33,598 bases of DNA from Bradyrhizobium elkanii WSM2783 (GCF_000472865.1 NZ_AXAP01000091.1:1-33598), one strand, 5' to 3'. Positions 8,930 to 18,527 are shown, counted from the first letter of the stretch. Notes: a model not told the origin generated them from the sequence alone. Translations and numbers: made by a program.

Positions 8930-10201
8930 CTATTCTGCTTTCGCCGTGGGCGGCTCGGATGGCTTCACGGGCGCGCCAGAAAAATAGATACGCTGAAGAC
9001 CGTCGATGATGAGCTTGTCGCCCGGCATCAAACCGGACTCGACCACGCGAAATCCGCCGCTCAACCGCCCGAGCTTGACATCTTTTCGCAGAGCCGTATT
9101 GCCGGGCCCGACAACGTACACATACTTCCGGTCCTGGTCCGTCAGCACTGCTTTGTCGTCGATAAGGATTGCCGGCGTTTCATCGTCGCTCCAAATCTGC
9201 ACGCGCGCGTACAAGCCGGGCGTGAAAGCGCGGTCGGAATTGTTGAGCCGCGCCCGTAGCCGAATACTCCCAGTTTGCGGATCAACCTTGTTGTCGACAA
9301 AGTCGACTTTACCAGAGTGAGAGAAACCATCTTCGTTGGCCAAGCCAACGCGTACGGTTGGCGTAGCTCCGACCTGGCTCCTCAGTAGTTTGCCGCGGTA
9401 CCGGAGATAGGAGTGCTCGTCAGGATCAAAATAGACATAGATGGGGTCTTGAGAGACCATCGTAGTGAGCAAGCTTTGATCAGCAACTGCCAGATTGCCG
9501 ACAGTAAGCATAGCGCGGCCGACGCGACCGTCGATGGGGGCGCGCACCTCCGTGAATTCGAGATTGACTTTCGCAACGGCGAGTGCCGCCTCTGCGTCCA
9601 AAACGTCCGCTTTACTTTGTAAGTATGTGGCACGACGAGTATCGGCTTCCTCCCGGGATACGGCACTCGTCGGTAGAAGCACCTGCGCACGGTGATCACG
9701 GAGTTCCGCCAGGGCCGCAAGAGCTTGCGCCCTCTGCAATCTGGCAGCCGCGCTGTTCACAGCTGCCTGGTACGATCGCGCATCGATTGTAAACAATAGA
9801 TCGCCGCGATGGATCTCGTCCCCCTCCTTGTAGGCTACGCGCTCAACATAACCGCTCACACGTGGCCGTATCTCCACGGACTCAATCGCGCTAATCCGAC
9901 CGTTGAATTCGTCCCACGACCTTATTGGCTTTGCGATCACCATGGCTACATCGACGTCTACGGGCCTGACATCAGCGGCTGCTGTCGTATCGTCACAGCC
10001 ACCTACGCTCACCGCGACCGATAACAGCACGCTGACCAACCAGAACCATTTTGAGAAGCATCGTTCTACGTTGTAGTGAACCGATGCGCAGCGCTCCATC
10101 GCCGCCGCGACGAAAAGGCGTTTGAACGTGAGCATTTCGCGCAACTGCTCGGACGATGAATATCTACTCACGCACATCTCCCAGCAATTCGCCTTGCTCA
10201 C
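8930..10201 (-). CDS. RND efflux periplasmic adaptor (membrane fusion protein)
   Basis: Adaptor of the AcrA/MexE type that links the inner-membrane pump to an outer-membrane channel. Near residue 52 a hydrophobic segment ends in SVAVSVGGC, a plausible lipobox, so the mature protein would be lipid-anchored. After it come the barrel-sandwich hybrid (RISAIESVEIRPRVSGYVER), a helical hairpin rich in Ala and Arg, and EVRAPIDGRVGRA. The beta-barrel and membrane-proximal domains end at TAKAE. The longest frame starts with GTG at 10201. ATG codons at 10135 and 10099 are alternatives, and none has a strong ribosome binding site. A start at 10099 or 10135 would place the signal peptide more normally. 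Confidence 0.92.
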   Translation of the reverse strand: MSKANCWEMCVSRYSSSEQLREMLTFKRLFVAAAMERCASVHYNVERCFSKWFWLVSVLLSVAVSVGGCDDTTAAADVRPVDVDVAMVIAKPIRSWDEFNGRISAIESVEIRPRVSGYVERVAYKEGDEIHRGDLLFTIDARSYQAAVNSAAARLQRAQALAALAELRDHRAQVLLPTSAVSREEADTRRATYLQSKADVLDAEAALAVAKVNLEFTEVRAPIDGRVGRAMLTVGNLAVADQSLLTTMVSQDPIYVYFDPDEHSYLRYRGKLLRSQVGATPTVRVGLANEDGFSHSGKVDFVDNKVDPQTGSIRLRARLNNSDRAFTPGLYARVQIWSDDETPAILIDDKAVLTDQDRKYVYVVGPGNTALRKDVKLGRLSGGFRVVESGLMPGDKLIIDGLQRIYFSGAPVKPSEPPTAKAE

Positions 10202-10213
10202 GGATCTGACTTG

Positions 10214-10639
10214 TCATTTGAAGGCCAGCACGGCCGCGAGAAGCACGCCGAGAAAAGCCAAAGTGGCAACTATGCCGCCAAGCTTCGAATTTCTGGCTGC
10301 AGTCTGGTCCCCGGCGGCCGATTTCCGGAAGCTTGTTTCCTCGAAGGCTATTGCTGCGAACATCACCGCTATCAACACCATCTTGGCCCAGAACCACGGC
10401 GTCGCGCCCTGCAGGCCGCCGTATTTGAGCCAAAGTAGACAAGGCCCGCTAATGAGCAAAGCCGCCGCTGCCACCTTCCCTACGGTCGCCATATGGAAGC
10501 CGATGCGGAACAGGGTCGCACGTGTTTCCTCGTCGACCTTGGGAAGCATGGCGCCGATGATAGGCATAACCACGGTGTTGGAGCCGCCGGCGACGAAGGC
10601 AACTATGTGAATCCAAAGCAGGAAGCTAATCGTATACAT
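10214..10639 (-). CDS. small four-helix membrane protein, first gene of the efflux operon
   Basis: A 141-residue hydrophobic protein with four likely membrane helices: FLLWIHIVAFVAGG, VGKVAAAALLISGPCLLW, FWAKMVLIAVMFAAIAF and ATLAFLGVLLAAVLAF. The layout recalls small CopD/DUF2269-like membrane proteins with an early histidine in helix 1, but the family is not assigned with certainty. GAGAGAGAACCC precedes the start. The stop lies 12 bp before the GTG of the adaptor gene, so it is probably co-transcribed with the pump. It has no known role in RND pumps. Confidence 0.7.
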   Translation of the reverse strand: MYTISFLLWIHIVAFVAGGSNTVVMPIIGAMLPKVDEETRATLFRIGFHMATVGKVAAAALLISGPCLLWLKYGGLQGATPWFWAKMVLIAVMFAAIAFEETSFRKSAAGDQTAARNSKLGGIVATLAFLGVLLAAVLAFK

Positions 10640-11668
10640 CTGGGTTCTCTCTCGGTGAAGATCGACGTCGGCTGTGAGGCGCCGTACCGACGAATGCAGA
10701 GGTCGAAATGCGACCCCAGAGGTGGCGACGGCTGCGCCACCACAGCGTCGGACTTATCCAAATATCGGACGTTTGCTCAGTTCCAGTCCGCCTTCAATAT
10801 GCGCCGGTGCAATCTCGGCAAAGCGCACGTCTATATGGATGGGCCTGTCCGCCGGGCATCGCGTCGACCTTCGTTGGTCCTGCCAATGAGGTCCGGTACG
10901 ATCGTCGTCAAATTGGAGTCCTCCTGTTTCTCTCCGGGTTTGATCTCGAGGTTGTCCGCGATAACGCAACAGATTCTAGATCTTCGCGTGACGGTAGTCG
11001 TGCGCCTGCAGCGCACTATTATCGCTACTGAGGTGCCCTCCCCTCATTGATCCGTCATAGGTATGGCGGGTACGCCGCACACCGCGCTTACCAAGCCCGG
11101 TCTGATTCAAGTCGATTCTGAAGCTAAGCATGACTGCCGGGGGAGTGGTCGCCGACCCTGTTTCGGGACCACGAGCTAAGGGCCGCGCGACGCCGTTGTG
11201 TTTCGAGACCACGGTCTTTCTGCGCGTCGAACTCACAGGCAGCGATCGGCCGAGTCGGGCCGCCTGCAGGGACACTCCGCAGGGTAATCCGGCGACTGGT
11301 TACGTCCGTATTGATGAGTGCGCGCGATGAAAGCGGCGCTATTCCCTGGCGGAATAGTTTGCCGGCCCGGGCACATCGCCCGGTGATGAATGACGCCTTG
11401 GCCGTGGTAGCGGCCCGGGAGAATCGCACATTTTGGTGATCGTCGGACCACAAGTCTGGCAACGACTCCTTTGCATATTACGTGCGATGGGCTTCAACTT
11501 CTTGCCACCCATTTATGTGTGCAGCCCAATCGGAAATATGATTTGCAACGCTAGAGGTTTTCGCCACACGAAGAGATTTCCGCTACGGAGCCGCTGGGTC
11601 ACAGCCGACGAGAAACGCTGGCAACGGTCAAGTGGAATATCTATCCGAAGCACAAAGGGTCTGCGGCC
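10640..11668. other. 1-kb intergenic region between the efflux operon and an AraC gene
   Basis: No frame here has a convincing start, ribosome binding site or protein-like composition; the overlapping frames on both strands look random. Two similar segments, TTTCGGGACCACGAG (11161) and TTTCGAGACCACGG (11201), form a short imperfect direct repeat. The region must hold the divergent promoters of the efflux operon and of the regulator at 11669, but no clear -35/-10 pair can be defended. Confidence 0.4.
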
Positions 11669-12760
11669 GTGATCAAAACGAATCGTGCCTTTGCAAAGCC
11701 AGCCTCAATAACGTTACCCGAGTCCCTGCCGTCCGCAACGCCGATGCCGGTTTGGCGCGACGCTCTGCGCCACTCGCAAGCCCTGGATGTAGGGGCGTGG
11801 CACGAAACGCTCCACTCGACGTGGGGCCGATATACGCCAGTGGTCAACGACCCCAAGTCGTTTGTCGCGAAGATCCGCGCGCAAAGCCTTTATGGATTGT
11901 CCGCGATGCATCTTATGCCCAACGCTTCCCGCGTGGAACGGACACAACGAGATGCTCGCGTTGACGGCATGGACCATTACTATGCCTTGTTCTCCGTCGT
12001 AGGCACAGTAAAGGTGCTTCAGAACGATCAGGCCATTGAGCTGAATAACGGACAAGTACTGCTGGTCGATTCGGCAAGGTCCGTGAGCTACGTGGCGGAT
12101 CAAAATGAGCAACGGCAGGATACTTACGCAGCAGATCGGGACGCCTATCGGCAGTGCTTCGTTCTTCAACTACCGCGTCAATCACTGGTCTCTCACCTGG
12201 GCTTCGAGCCACAGTATGGCCCGGGCGTTCGCTGGGATACTCCTGCGGGACGAGCGCTTTTCAAAATTGTAAGTGATGCCGTCGATGAGGACGTACCGAT
12301 GTCCGGCTCAACCTTAGGCTACATGCGACTGGTGATCTACGATCTAATTGGCGCTATCTTCTCGCCACCAGACCCGGCCACTTTCTTCCGCAGCGAGAAG
12401 CTCTTTCAGCGTGTCTGCAACGTTGTAAAGAATCACTTTGAAGATCCAAACGTCACTCCTGACGAGGTTGCAACCGAAGTTGGGATTTCGCGTCGCTATC
12501 TTCAGAAGCTGTTTGCGATGCGGAACCTGACCTATACTCATTTCATCAATTCCGTACGTCTCGATCATGCTGCGCGCCTCTTACGGCGCCGTGCCGTTCT
12601 GGGCACAACGCAGCCTATTAGCGCGATCGCTTATTCCTGTGGCTTCGGCAATTATGCGAATTTCGCCAGGCAGTTCCGGAATCGCTTCGGGCACGCTCCA
12701 GCGGTCCATGCGAAAGGTCATGACGACGATCCGCGCACAGGACGCCTGCATACGAACTAG
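11669..12760 (+). CDS. AraC-family transcriptional regulator
   Basis: A 363-residue regulator. Residues 40-220 resemble the AraC_binding_2 sensing domain (a cupin-like fold, with MDHYYALFSVVGT and NNGQVLLVDSARS). Residues 265-350 carry two helix-turn-helix motifs, with TPDEVATEVGISRRYLQKLF and ISAIAYSCGFGNYANFARQF. The chosen start is GTG at 11669 with AAGGG ten bases upstream; an ATG at 11741 is possible. It is divergent from the efflux operon across 1 kb, so that operon is a possible target, but no operator is visible. It appears intact, unlike the AraC gene at the other end of the operon. Confidence 0.9.
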   Translation: MIKTNRAFAKPASITLPESLPSATPMPVWRDALRHSQALDVGAWHETLHSTWGRYTPVVNDPKSFVAKIRAQSLYGLSAMHLMPNASRVERTQRDARVDGMDHYYALFSVVGTVKVLQNDQAIELNNGQVLLVDSARSVSYVADQNEQRQDTYAADRDAYRQCFVLQLPRQSLVSHLGFEPQYGPGVRWDTPAGRALFKIVSDAVDEDVPMSGSTLGYMRLVIYDLIGAIFSPPDPATFFRSEKLFQRVCNVVKNHFEDPNVTPDEVATEVGISRRYLQKLFAMRNLTYTHFINSVRLDHAARLLRRRAVLGTTQPISAIAYSCGFGNYANFARQFRNRFGHAPAVHAKGHDDDPRTGRLHTN

Positions 12761-12999
12761 TGCCCATCACTATCTATGCCGCCATCGACGCTTTTTAATC
12801 TCACGGAAGCAGACATCTGTCGGCTGCGGGTGAACCGTCGCACCAGGGAGGTCGCCTCCAAAGCCCGCGCCCCCAATCGATCAAGAAGTGCATTTCGGTA
12901 TCGCTCGTAGTGTTTCGCAGGTGCATGACGAATGGCGTACGATGATCTAGGTTAGCCCGGGCACCAACAGGATAGGTTCGTAACACAGGTCTTTAGAAC

Positions 13000-13881
13000 A
13001 TGCATAGAGGCGTTCCTTCTCCCCAGCCAGTGCGGTGTGTAGACCTTCCGGAAAACTCTCGAATCGCTAGAACCCCTGAACCATCCATTCGCAAGTCTAT
13101 CCCAGACATCGCCGAGCATGAATACGATGCGAGGGTCCGGCACCCGATGGAAGAACAGCTGCACCAAAGCCAGAAAATGGCCTTGGTCGGCCAGCTCACC
13201 GCTGGCGTCTCCCACGACCTCAACAACCTGTTAGCGGTGATTTCTACGAACCTCGATTTGATCGAGGACGTGGCGACGACCGGCAGGGTCGGGCAGCTCG
13301 CCGCTGCTGCACGACGCGCCGTCGATCTAGGCGCCAAGCTAACAGGACAGCTACTCTCCTTTTCGCGGCGCCGGAAATTCGAACCAACGCTGGTCAACGT
13401 AAGCCAATTGATCTCTCAATTCGAGGGGCTGATGCGACAAGCTGTCGGACGAGGATACGACATCCGACTGCGCATCGACGCTCAGCTCTGGCGGTGCCAC
13501 GTCGATCCGTCGCTGCTGGAGACGGCGCTGCTCAACCTCATACTCAACGCACGTGATGCGATGCCTCACGGGGGCGCCCTTGAGCTCGAAACCCGCAACG
13601 TTATCGTGCATGAAGGAAGCGCCAGCAGCCGCCGAGCAAGGTCTTATGTCAGACTGTCCGTGACGGACACAGGCAGCGGAATTTCCCCTGAGGTGCGGGA
13701 ACGAGTATTCGAGCCGTTTTTTACGACGAAGGAGGCCGGCAAGGGCACCGGGCTCGGCCTCAGCATGGTTGAAGGATTCGTTAGACAAACCGGTGGGTGG
13801 GTTAATATCGAAAGTGCGCCGGGAGCCGGAACGACCGTCGCCCTCTATCTCCCTAAAGCACCGGAAACGCTTAAGGCCTGA
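13000..13881 (+). CDS. stand-alone sensor histidine kinase, no input domain
   Basis: A 293-residue kinase core. After about 48 residues without clear structure comes MEEQLHQSQKMALVGQLTAG and the phospho-acceptor His72 in GVSHDLNNLL. The ATPase domain follows, with the N box LLNLILNARDAMP, the G1 box VTDTGSGI, the F box FEPFFTTK and the G2 box GKGTGLGLSM. Relatives in this genus usually carry PAS sensors upstream and a receiver domain downstream, and both are missing here. The sequence may be the core left from a larger hybrid kinase. The start has only a weak AGG upstream, and no response regulator is adjacent. Confidence 0.85.
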   Translation: MHRGVPSPQPVRCVDLPENSRIARTPEPSIRKSIPDIAEHEYDARVRHPMEEQLHQSQKMALVGQLTAGVSHDLNNLLAVISTNLDLIEDVATTGRVGQLAAAARRAVDLGAKLTGQLLSFSRRRKFEPTLVNVSQLISQFEGLMRQAVGRGYDIRLRIDAQLWRCHVDPSLLETALLNLILNARDAMPHGGALELETRNVIVHEGSASSRRARSYVRLSVTDTGSGISPEVRERVFEPFFTTKEAGKGTGLGLSMVEGFVRQTGGWVNIESAPGAGTTVALYLPKAPETLKA

Positions 13882-14084
13882 AATGACTCGATAGCCGGAA
13901 TTATGTACGGGAGAGGATATGACAATGGCAACACGGCCTGTTGGTCAACTGCTCTCGTCAGCCCCGATTGATTAGTGAGGCAAGTACATCCCAGTATCGG
14001 CGATAGTGCACCGTGCGCGTTTGCTGGACGCGGCCGAGATCGCCAAATGAAGTGCTTACTGCTACCTGAGCATGGAGGTACACG

Positions 14085-15098
14085 ATGAAGATCAGAGACG
14101 CGCTGCTGAATGGCCCGTTGGGATTTGGCGCGGCCCCCTTGGGCAACATGTTCCGCGACATTCCGGACGAGGAAGCTTCCGCTACAGTGGATGCCGCCTG
14201 GGACAATGGAACGCGCTATTTCGACACGGCTCCTTTTTATGGTGCAGGGTTATCCGAAATTCGGCTTGGCAAAGAGCTATCAAAGCGTAAGCGCGGCGAA
14301 TATATCCTGAGCACCAAAGTCGGTCGCTTGATCCTCGACGACATGGAGGACGTCAGCGCCCGCGACCTCGGAGAGAAGGGGGATATCTTCAGGTACGGCC
14401 GGCCGAACAGGATGATCTATGATTATACGGCCGACGGCGTGGAAAGGTCGATCCACGACAAGCGCATGAACGTAGATCACATCGACTTTGTGTGGGTCCA
14501 CGACATCGCTCGGGACTTTCACGGCGACAACTGGCTCGGCATGTTCGAGACCGCGCGCAAGGGCGCATTCGTTAGGCTTAGCCAACTGCGTGATCAAGGG
14601 CTGATCAAGGGCTGGGGCCTCGGTGTCAACAAAGTGCAACCGGTCGAGCTCCTTTTCGATCTCGCAGAGGTAAAACCCGATGCAACCCTGCTCGCCGGCC
14701 GCTACACGCTATTGGATCATGAACAGGCGCTGCAGCGTTTGATGCCGGAAGCGCAGACGAAGGGCATCGACATCGTCATTGGTGGTCCGTACAGCTCGGG
14801 CGTCCTGGTCGGCGGTGCTCACTTTGAGTACGCACCGGCTCCCAGAGAAATCCTGGCAAAGGTCGAGAAAATCAGGGCTCTCTGCACCAGACACCGCGTG
14901 CCGATCAAAGCGGCAGCCCTGCAGTTCTCACTGGCGCACCCCGCGTCGGCAGCCGTCATACCCGGCGCGAGCAGGCCCGGGCGCATCGAGGAGGATCACG
15001 AAGCCCTCGAGGCGAACGTGCCCGGAGAGTTCTGGAGCGACATCCGCGTACAGGAATTGGTGGCGCCGAACGCACCGCTGCCGATCGACAAGAAGTGA
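14085..15098 (+). CDS. aldo/keto reductase
   Basis: A 337-residue NAD(P)-dependent oxidoreductase with a TIM-barrel fold. The catalytic tetrad is visible as Asp47 and Tyr52 in FDTAPFYGAG, Lys78 in STKVG, and His139 in WVHD. The C-terminal cofactor-binding part includes VIPGASRPGRIEED. It most resembles the D-threo-aldose 1-dehydrogenase/pyridoxal 4-dehydrogenase branch, which oxidises sugars or pyridoxal at C1 or C4; the true substrate is unknown. GGAGG sits eight bases before the start. It stands alone, with no sugar transporter beside it, and looks intact. Confidence 0.92.
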   Translation: MKIRDALLNGPLGFGAAPLGNMFRDIPDEEASATVDAAWDNGTRYFDTAPFYGAGLSEIRLGKELSKRKRGEYILSTKVGRLILDDMEDVSARDLGEKGDIFRYGRPNRMIYDYTADGVERSIHDKRMNVDHIDFVWVHDIARDFHGDNWLGMFETARKGAFVRLSQLRDQGLIKGWGLGVNKVQPVELLFDLAEVKPDATLLAGRYTLLDHEQALQRLMPEAQTKGIDIVIGGPYSSGVLVGGAHFEYAPAPREILAKVEKIRALCTRHRVPIKAAALQFSLAHPASAAVIPGASRPGRIEEDHEALEANVPGEFWSDIRVQELVAPNAPLPIDKK

Positions 15099-15239
15099 AA
15101 GCAGCGGCTGGCCGAAGGCATGCTGGCCGAATAGATCCGAAAGCCGGTGGAGACTGGGTTCGTCAGGATCGACCTGGGAAGCCACTTTCTGAAAGCTGTC
15201 ACACTCGACGTGAAACATTGGACGTCGCAAGGTTCGGAA

Positions 15240-16100
15240 ATGTTAAGGCTCAATCTCCTCGGAGCGTTTTCCCTTGTCAACGGACGGGTTGCAATAACGA
15301 TCGGCAACAAGAAGGCGCAGGCTCTGCTTGCACTTCTTGCCCTCGCCCCGGCGCATTCTTGTCAGCGCGTGCGCTTGGCTACATTGCTCTGGCCTGACCA
15401 CCCGGGAGGAGCTGCGCGCCAAAGTCTGCGCCAGTGTCTAAGCATTCTGCGGCGGAACGTCCCAGAGCTTCCGCTCGTGACAGACCATGATCGAGTTGGT
15501 TTCGCGGCGGAGACGATCGCTATCGACGTATCCGAATTCGAAGCGCTATACGCCGACAAGAACATCGAGTCGCTAAAGCTTGCGACAGAGCTCTACCACG
15601 GCGATTTGCTGGAATGCTTTGATGCCAGATCCGATCTGCTCGAAGCTTGGCTGATCGGAGAAAGAATTCGGTTTCGCACCATGGCAACGTCGGCGCTCCG
15701 TCTCTTGCTGGACTGCTTGAAGGAAACACCTCCTCGCGATGAAGTGTATCGCATTGCGCACCAACTTCTTGCCATCGACCCACTGCAGGAGGACGTCCAT
15801 CGTTCGTTGATGAGGCTCTACTTTGATGACGGTCAGACTGCACTTGCGCTCAGACAATTCAAACGATGCAAAGCTGCTCTCCGGAACGAGCTTGACGTCG
15901 ATCCCGATGACGAAACGATGGCGCTCTATAGGAATTTCAACAGTGCGCGTGCTCAGGGCGCAGCCAAACGCAATGGAACCGCCGAGCTGGCCGTCTCGGC
16001 TCGTAGCACGCTCCAACCGTGTGGTGAGACGGCGGCTATGCGGAGGGTTGGATGCACGACCCGCCGAATGTCCCGCGGGGAGAGGCGATGGCGACGCTGA
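15240..16100 (+). CDS. BTAD-containing transcriptional regulator, C-terminally truncated
   Basis: Residues 1-95 form a winged-helix domain (MLRLNLLGAFSLVNG, KKAQALLALLALAP, GAARQSLRQCLSILRRN). Residues 96-235 form the bacterial transcriptional activation domain, a TPR-like fold (YRIAHQLLAIDPLQEDVHRS, then LALRQFKRCKAAL). This is the SARP/DnrI-type arrangement. In proteobacteria it normally continues into several hundred residues of TPR, cyclase or other output domain. Here the frame ends soon after in an Arg-rich tail (RRMSRGERRWRR) that looks out of frame. The start chosen is ATG 15240 (AAGGTTCGGAA upstream); a GTG at 15147 is possible. Probably a fragment, perhaps still able to bind DNA. 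Confidence 0.75.
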   Translation: MLRLNLLGAFSLVNGRVAITIGNKKAQALLALLALAPAHSCQRVRLATLLWPDHPGGAARQSLRQCLSILRRNVPELPLVTDHDRVGFAAETIAIDVSEFEALYADKNIESLKLATELYHGDLLECFDARSDLLEAWLIGERIRFRTMATSALRLLLDCLKETPPRDEVYRIAHQLLAIDPLQEDVHRSLMRLYFDDGQTALALRQFKRCKAALRNELDVDPDDETMALYRNFNSARAQGAAKRNGTAELAVSARSTLQPCGETAAMRRVGCTTRRMSRGERRWRR

Positions 16101-16260
16101 TCCGGGAAGGCCGGGATCGTGACACGTCGGCGTTCAGGCAATTATTTACATCGCACCTCATTCCGAATGCAAATGGCAAACAGATACGCTCGCTCAACAA
16201 ACTACAACGGAGTACAGCGAGACCTTGGTCTGTCGACGCTCTTCGCATCCAGGCCTGTTA
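16055..16260 (+). pseudogene. remnant of an alpha/beta-hydrolase-type regulator C-terminus
   Basis: In the frame next to the BTAD gene, a segment with ATLIREGRDRDTSAFRQLFT and LNKLQRST can be read. This resembles the C-terminal region of alpha/beta-hydrolase proteins fused to regulatory domains that are frequent in rhizobia, where the pattern is GRDNPAFRQLFTS followed by FNELQRRTTSP. It ends at a stop at 16260 and overlaps the start of the next remnant. It may be the tail of the BTAD gene product after a deletion plus frameshift, or a separate fragment. Confidence 0.45.
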
Positions 16261-17240
16261 TTGAGTTTACGCTGCGACGTCGGGCGATGGCACTATTTAA
16301 TGTCACACTGCGGCAGACGTGCAAGGTTACGCGGATCATATCATCGCCGGGATATGGGATCGTTCGCGACGTTGAATGTGAATCAGGATCGGTCGATCGG
16401 AGATACTTTTGACGCTGATCTGGTAGTGGATGCGTCCGGCCGGGCCGCCCCGACAATGGCGCTGCTCGACGCTCTTGGCTGGGATCGGCCGAAGGTTGCT
16501 GAAGTCGACGTCAACATCAGCTATCAACAGCCGTGGTGACGAAGCCAATGCGAGCGCCTTCAGACTGGAAGGCGGTGTTGACATGGCCGAACCCGCCCTC
16601 TGTTTCGTTGAGTGCGTTTTTGTGGCCGATTGAGGGTGATCGCTGGATGGTCACGATTGTCGACTATCACCAAGCTGCGCATCTGGAGACGTGGAATAGC
16701 TTTCTCGCCGCCCTTAAACAGTTGATCACGCCTACAATTTACGAGGCAGTCCGGAGCGTCACCCCACCGGAAATATGGAACTACGGCTATCTCACCAACC
16801 TCTGGAGACACTTCGAACAGTTGCCTCGATTACCCCGCGGTGTGCTGCCAATCGGTGACTCGCTGTGCCGGTTCAATCCAATTGACGGGCAAGGGATGTC
16901 GGTTGCTGCCCAGCAGGCTGGTTGCTTCAGATTTTGCTGGAGGGGGCGGCTGCGAAAGCGGAGCCGCTCACCGCAATCTCAATCGACTTCATGGCCCAGG
17001 TCAGGCTCCCTGATCAAGACGTCGTGGCTCTCTCAACGACCGCCAACGTGCTTTTCCTGCGAGCGGCCGCAGAACTTAGCTGAAAGTCAACACCATGAGA
17101 GCCCGCTTTTCCGCGCTCCCGTCGCGACTCCATGATTCAGAGAACCTTGCTGGAGTCATCCAGCTTCTGCAGCCTCCTAGTCTGTTGCAGCATCCGGACA
17201 TCGTGCAGCGGATCGAGGCCGCGTCCTCGGAAGCGACTTA
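16213..17240 (+). pseudogene. FAD-dependent monooxygenase remnant, several frameshifts
   Basis: Pieces in three frames line up as one flavoprotein. They are SRPVIEFTLRRRAMALFNVT (about 16245), FDADLVVDASGRAAPTMALL (16410), WKAVLTWPNPPSVSLSAFLW (16564), GVLPIGDSLCRFNPIDGQGM (16840) and VIQLLQPPSLLQHPDIVQRI (17150). The GDSLCRFNPIDGQGM segment is the typical FAD-binding GD motif of FAD_binding_3-type hydroxylases. The N-terminal GxGxxG nucleotide-binding region is missing, and at least four frameshifts are present. It cannot be functional. It sits directly after the truncated regulator and before an alpha/beta hydrolase gene on the other strand. Confidence 0.8.
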
Positions 17241-17320
17241 GCAATGCGGCGATGAGTAGAGACGGCATTGTTGGACTTGCCGGGTATCTCGGCCCGCGTT
17301 TGCTGACTTCTAGAAATGAG

Positions 17321-18148
17321 TTACGCTATTGATATCGGTTTGAATTGGGCAGCATCTATATGTTGCAATATTTGTGGATTGATTTCCGCAGAGTGCGTGA
17401 TTGCCAACATGTGACCGGCTTCTGGAAGGTGTATGTGATGAACGCTAGACATCACTGAGGCAAGACGGCTCACAATCTCCTGAGTAGGCTTAGGTGACGC
17501 TCCTCCGGAAAACAGCAGAGTAGGCACGGCCAGTCGTCGGGCGGCTTCTTCGACACCGTACTCGCCGAAGATCGCCGAGAAGTCTCCGACAATCTTATTG
17601 ACGCGCTCCATGAAGGCGTTTTTCTTGCCTTCCGCTAGGTCTTGCCAACATTGGCGGCCGTTCCAAAAGGTGAGGAACCTTTGCAACCCAAGTTCCTTGT
17701 CATTGAACCATATTGGCGCGCAGATACGTGCGGTTTCGTGTAGGAAATATCGATACATCGGGTGATCGACATCTTGCTCAAGCAGAATCGACGGCAAGAC
17801 TGGCTCGATGAGCGTCAAGCTCCGAACCCGACACGCATAACGCCCGCTGGTCGCTAGTTTGAACGCGATGGCGCCACCGAACGAATGCCCCACCAAATGG
17901 ATCGGACCGGCAAGCGTCTCCAATTGCTGGGCCAAGTGCTCTGCTTCGATTTCCAGTCTCGACCATGCGGGATCGTAACAGGGAGTATCAGTCCCGTAAC
18001 CCGAGATGTCGGGCGCAACGGCGTTGTACTCACCGCGCGCTTCAATGAGCTTCGACCATTGGTTTCCAGAACTCAACGAACAGTGCAAGGCTACGATATT
18101 GGCCTTTCTGCTGGTCGTTGCCGGCAGTGAGCTCGCAATTGTTGGCAT
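17321..18148 (-). CDS. alpha/beta-fold hydrolase
   Basis: A 275-residue single-domain hydrolase. The nucleophile elbow is GHSFGG with Ser89, and the catalytic His is about residue 246 in EAGHMLAITH. The oxyanion region LHCSLSSGNQW lies near the N-terminus. The Asp is expected around FSGGASPKPT. There is no signal peptide, so it is cytoplasmic. GGAGAGAG precedes the start. Substrate unknown; the family includes esterases, C-C bond hydrolases and haloperoxidases. It is convergent with the decayed flavoprotein, so both may stem from one degradation cluster, but this is speculation. Confidence 0.9.
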   Translation of the reverse strand: MPTIASSLPATTSRKANIVALHCSLSSGNQWSKLIEARGEYNAVAPDISGYGTDTPCYDPAWSRLEIEAEHLAQQLETLAGPIHLVGHSFGGAIAFKLATSGRYACRVRSLTLIEPVLPSILLEQDVDHPMYRYFLHETARICAPIWFNDKELGLQRFLTFWNGRQCWQDLAEGKKNAFMERVNKIVGDFSAIFGEYGVEEAARRLAVPTLLFSGGASPKPTQEIVSRLASVMSSVHHIHLPEAGHMLAITHSAEINPQILQHIDAAQFKPISIA

Positions 18149-18387
18149 CGCTCTCTCTCCACGCCTCTATGGGCATCCATGCGACCTCAATAAAGAGGAC
18201 ACGTGAGAGCGACGTCATCGACGCCGTCAAACGATCGTCAATCGTGCTTCCGCAACCGCGCAGAGTTTTATTGTAGTTATCGGCTCGATTTCTTGTCGCC
18301 CGGACAAGCGTCGTTGGATAGTGCGAGGAAGCTCGGATTGCGCGGCAGGTCTGTGCCGAGCCGATCCGGCTCGGAGATTTCGGTATT
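18149..18387. other. intergenic stretch between hydrolase gene and IS remnant
   Basis: It includes the hydrolase promoter region. Homology to the rve-type IS copy at 30791 stops at about 18388, so the boundary of the truncated IS lies here. No gene or clear repeat is recognised. Confidence 0.3.
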
Positions 18388-18527
18388 TGCAGACGAGGTC
18401 TCTGCGGTCGAGCCGGACGATGACGAAGGCATAGAGCAGGTCGAAACCGATCGTTGGAACAACGAACAGGTCCATGGCGGCAAGGTCTGGCGCGTGGTTG
18501 CGCAAGAAGGTTCGCCATCCCTGACTA

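Noticed and set aside
5874..8987. Several plus-strand open frames of 70-145 codons inside the RND pump gene
   Set aside because: They are antisense shadows of a clearly coding, GC-rich gene and show no ribosome binding sites or protein families.
10650..11660. Several frames of 60-185 codons on both strands
   Set aside because: They overlap each other, lack ribosome binding sites and resemble no family; treated as intergenic.
13919..13975. Possible 18-codon ORF after the kinase gene
   Set aside because: It has a GGAGAGG sequence upstream, but nothing else supports it and no family is recognised.
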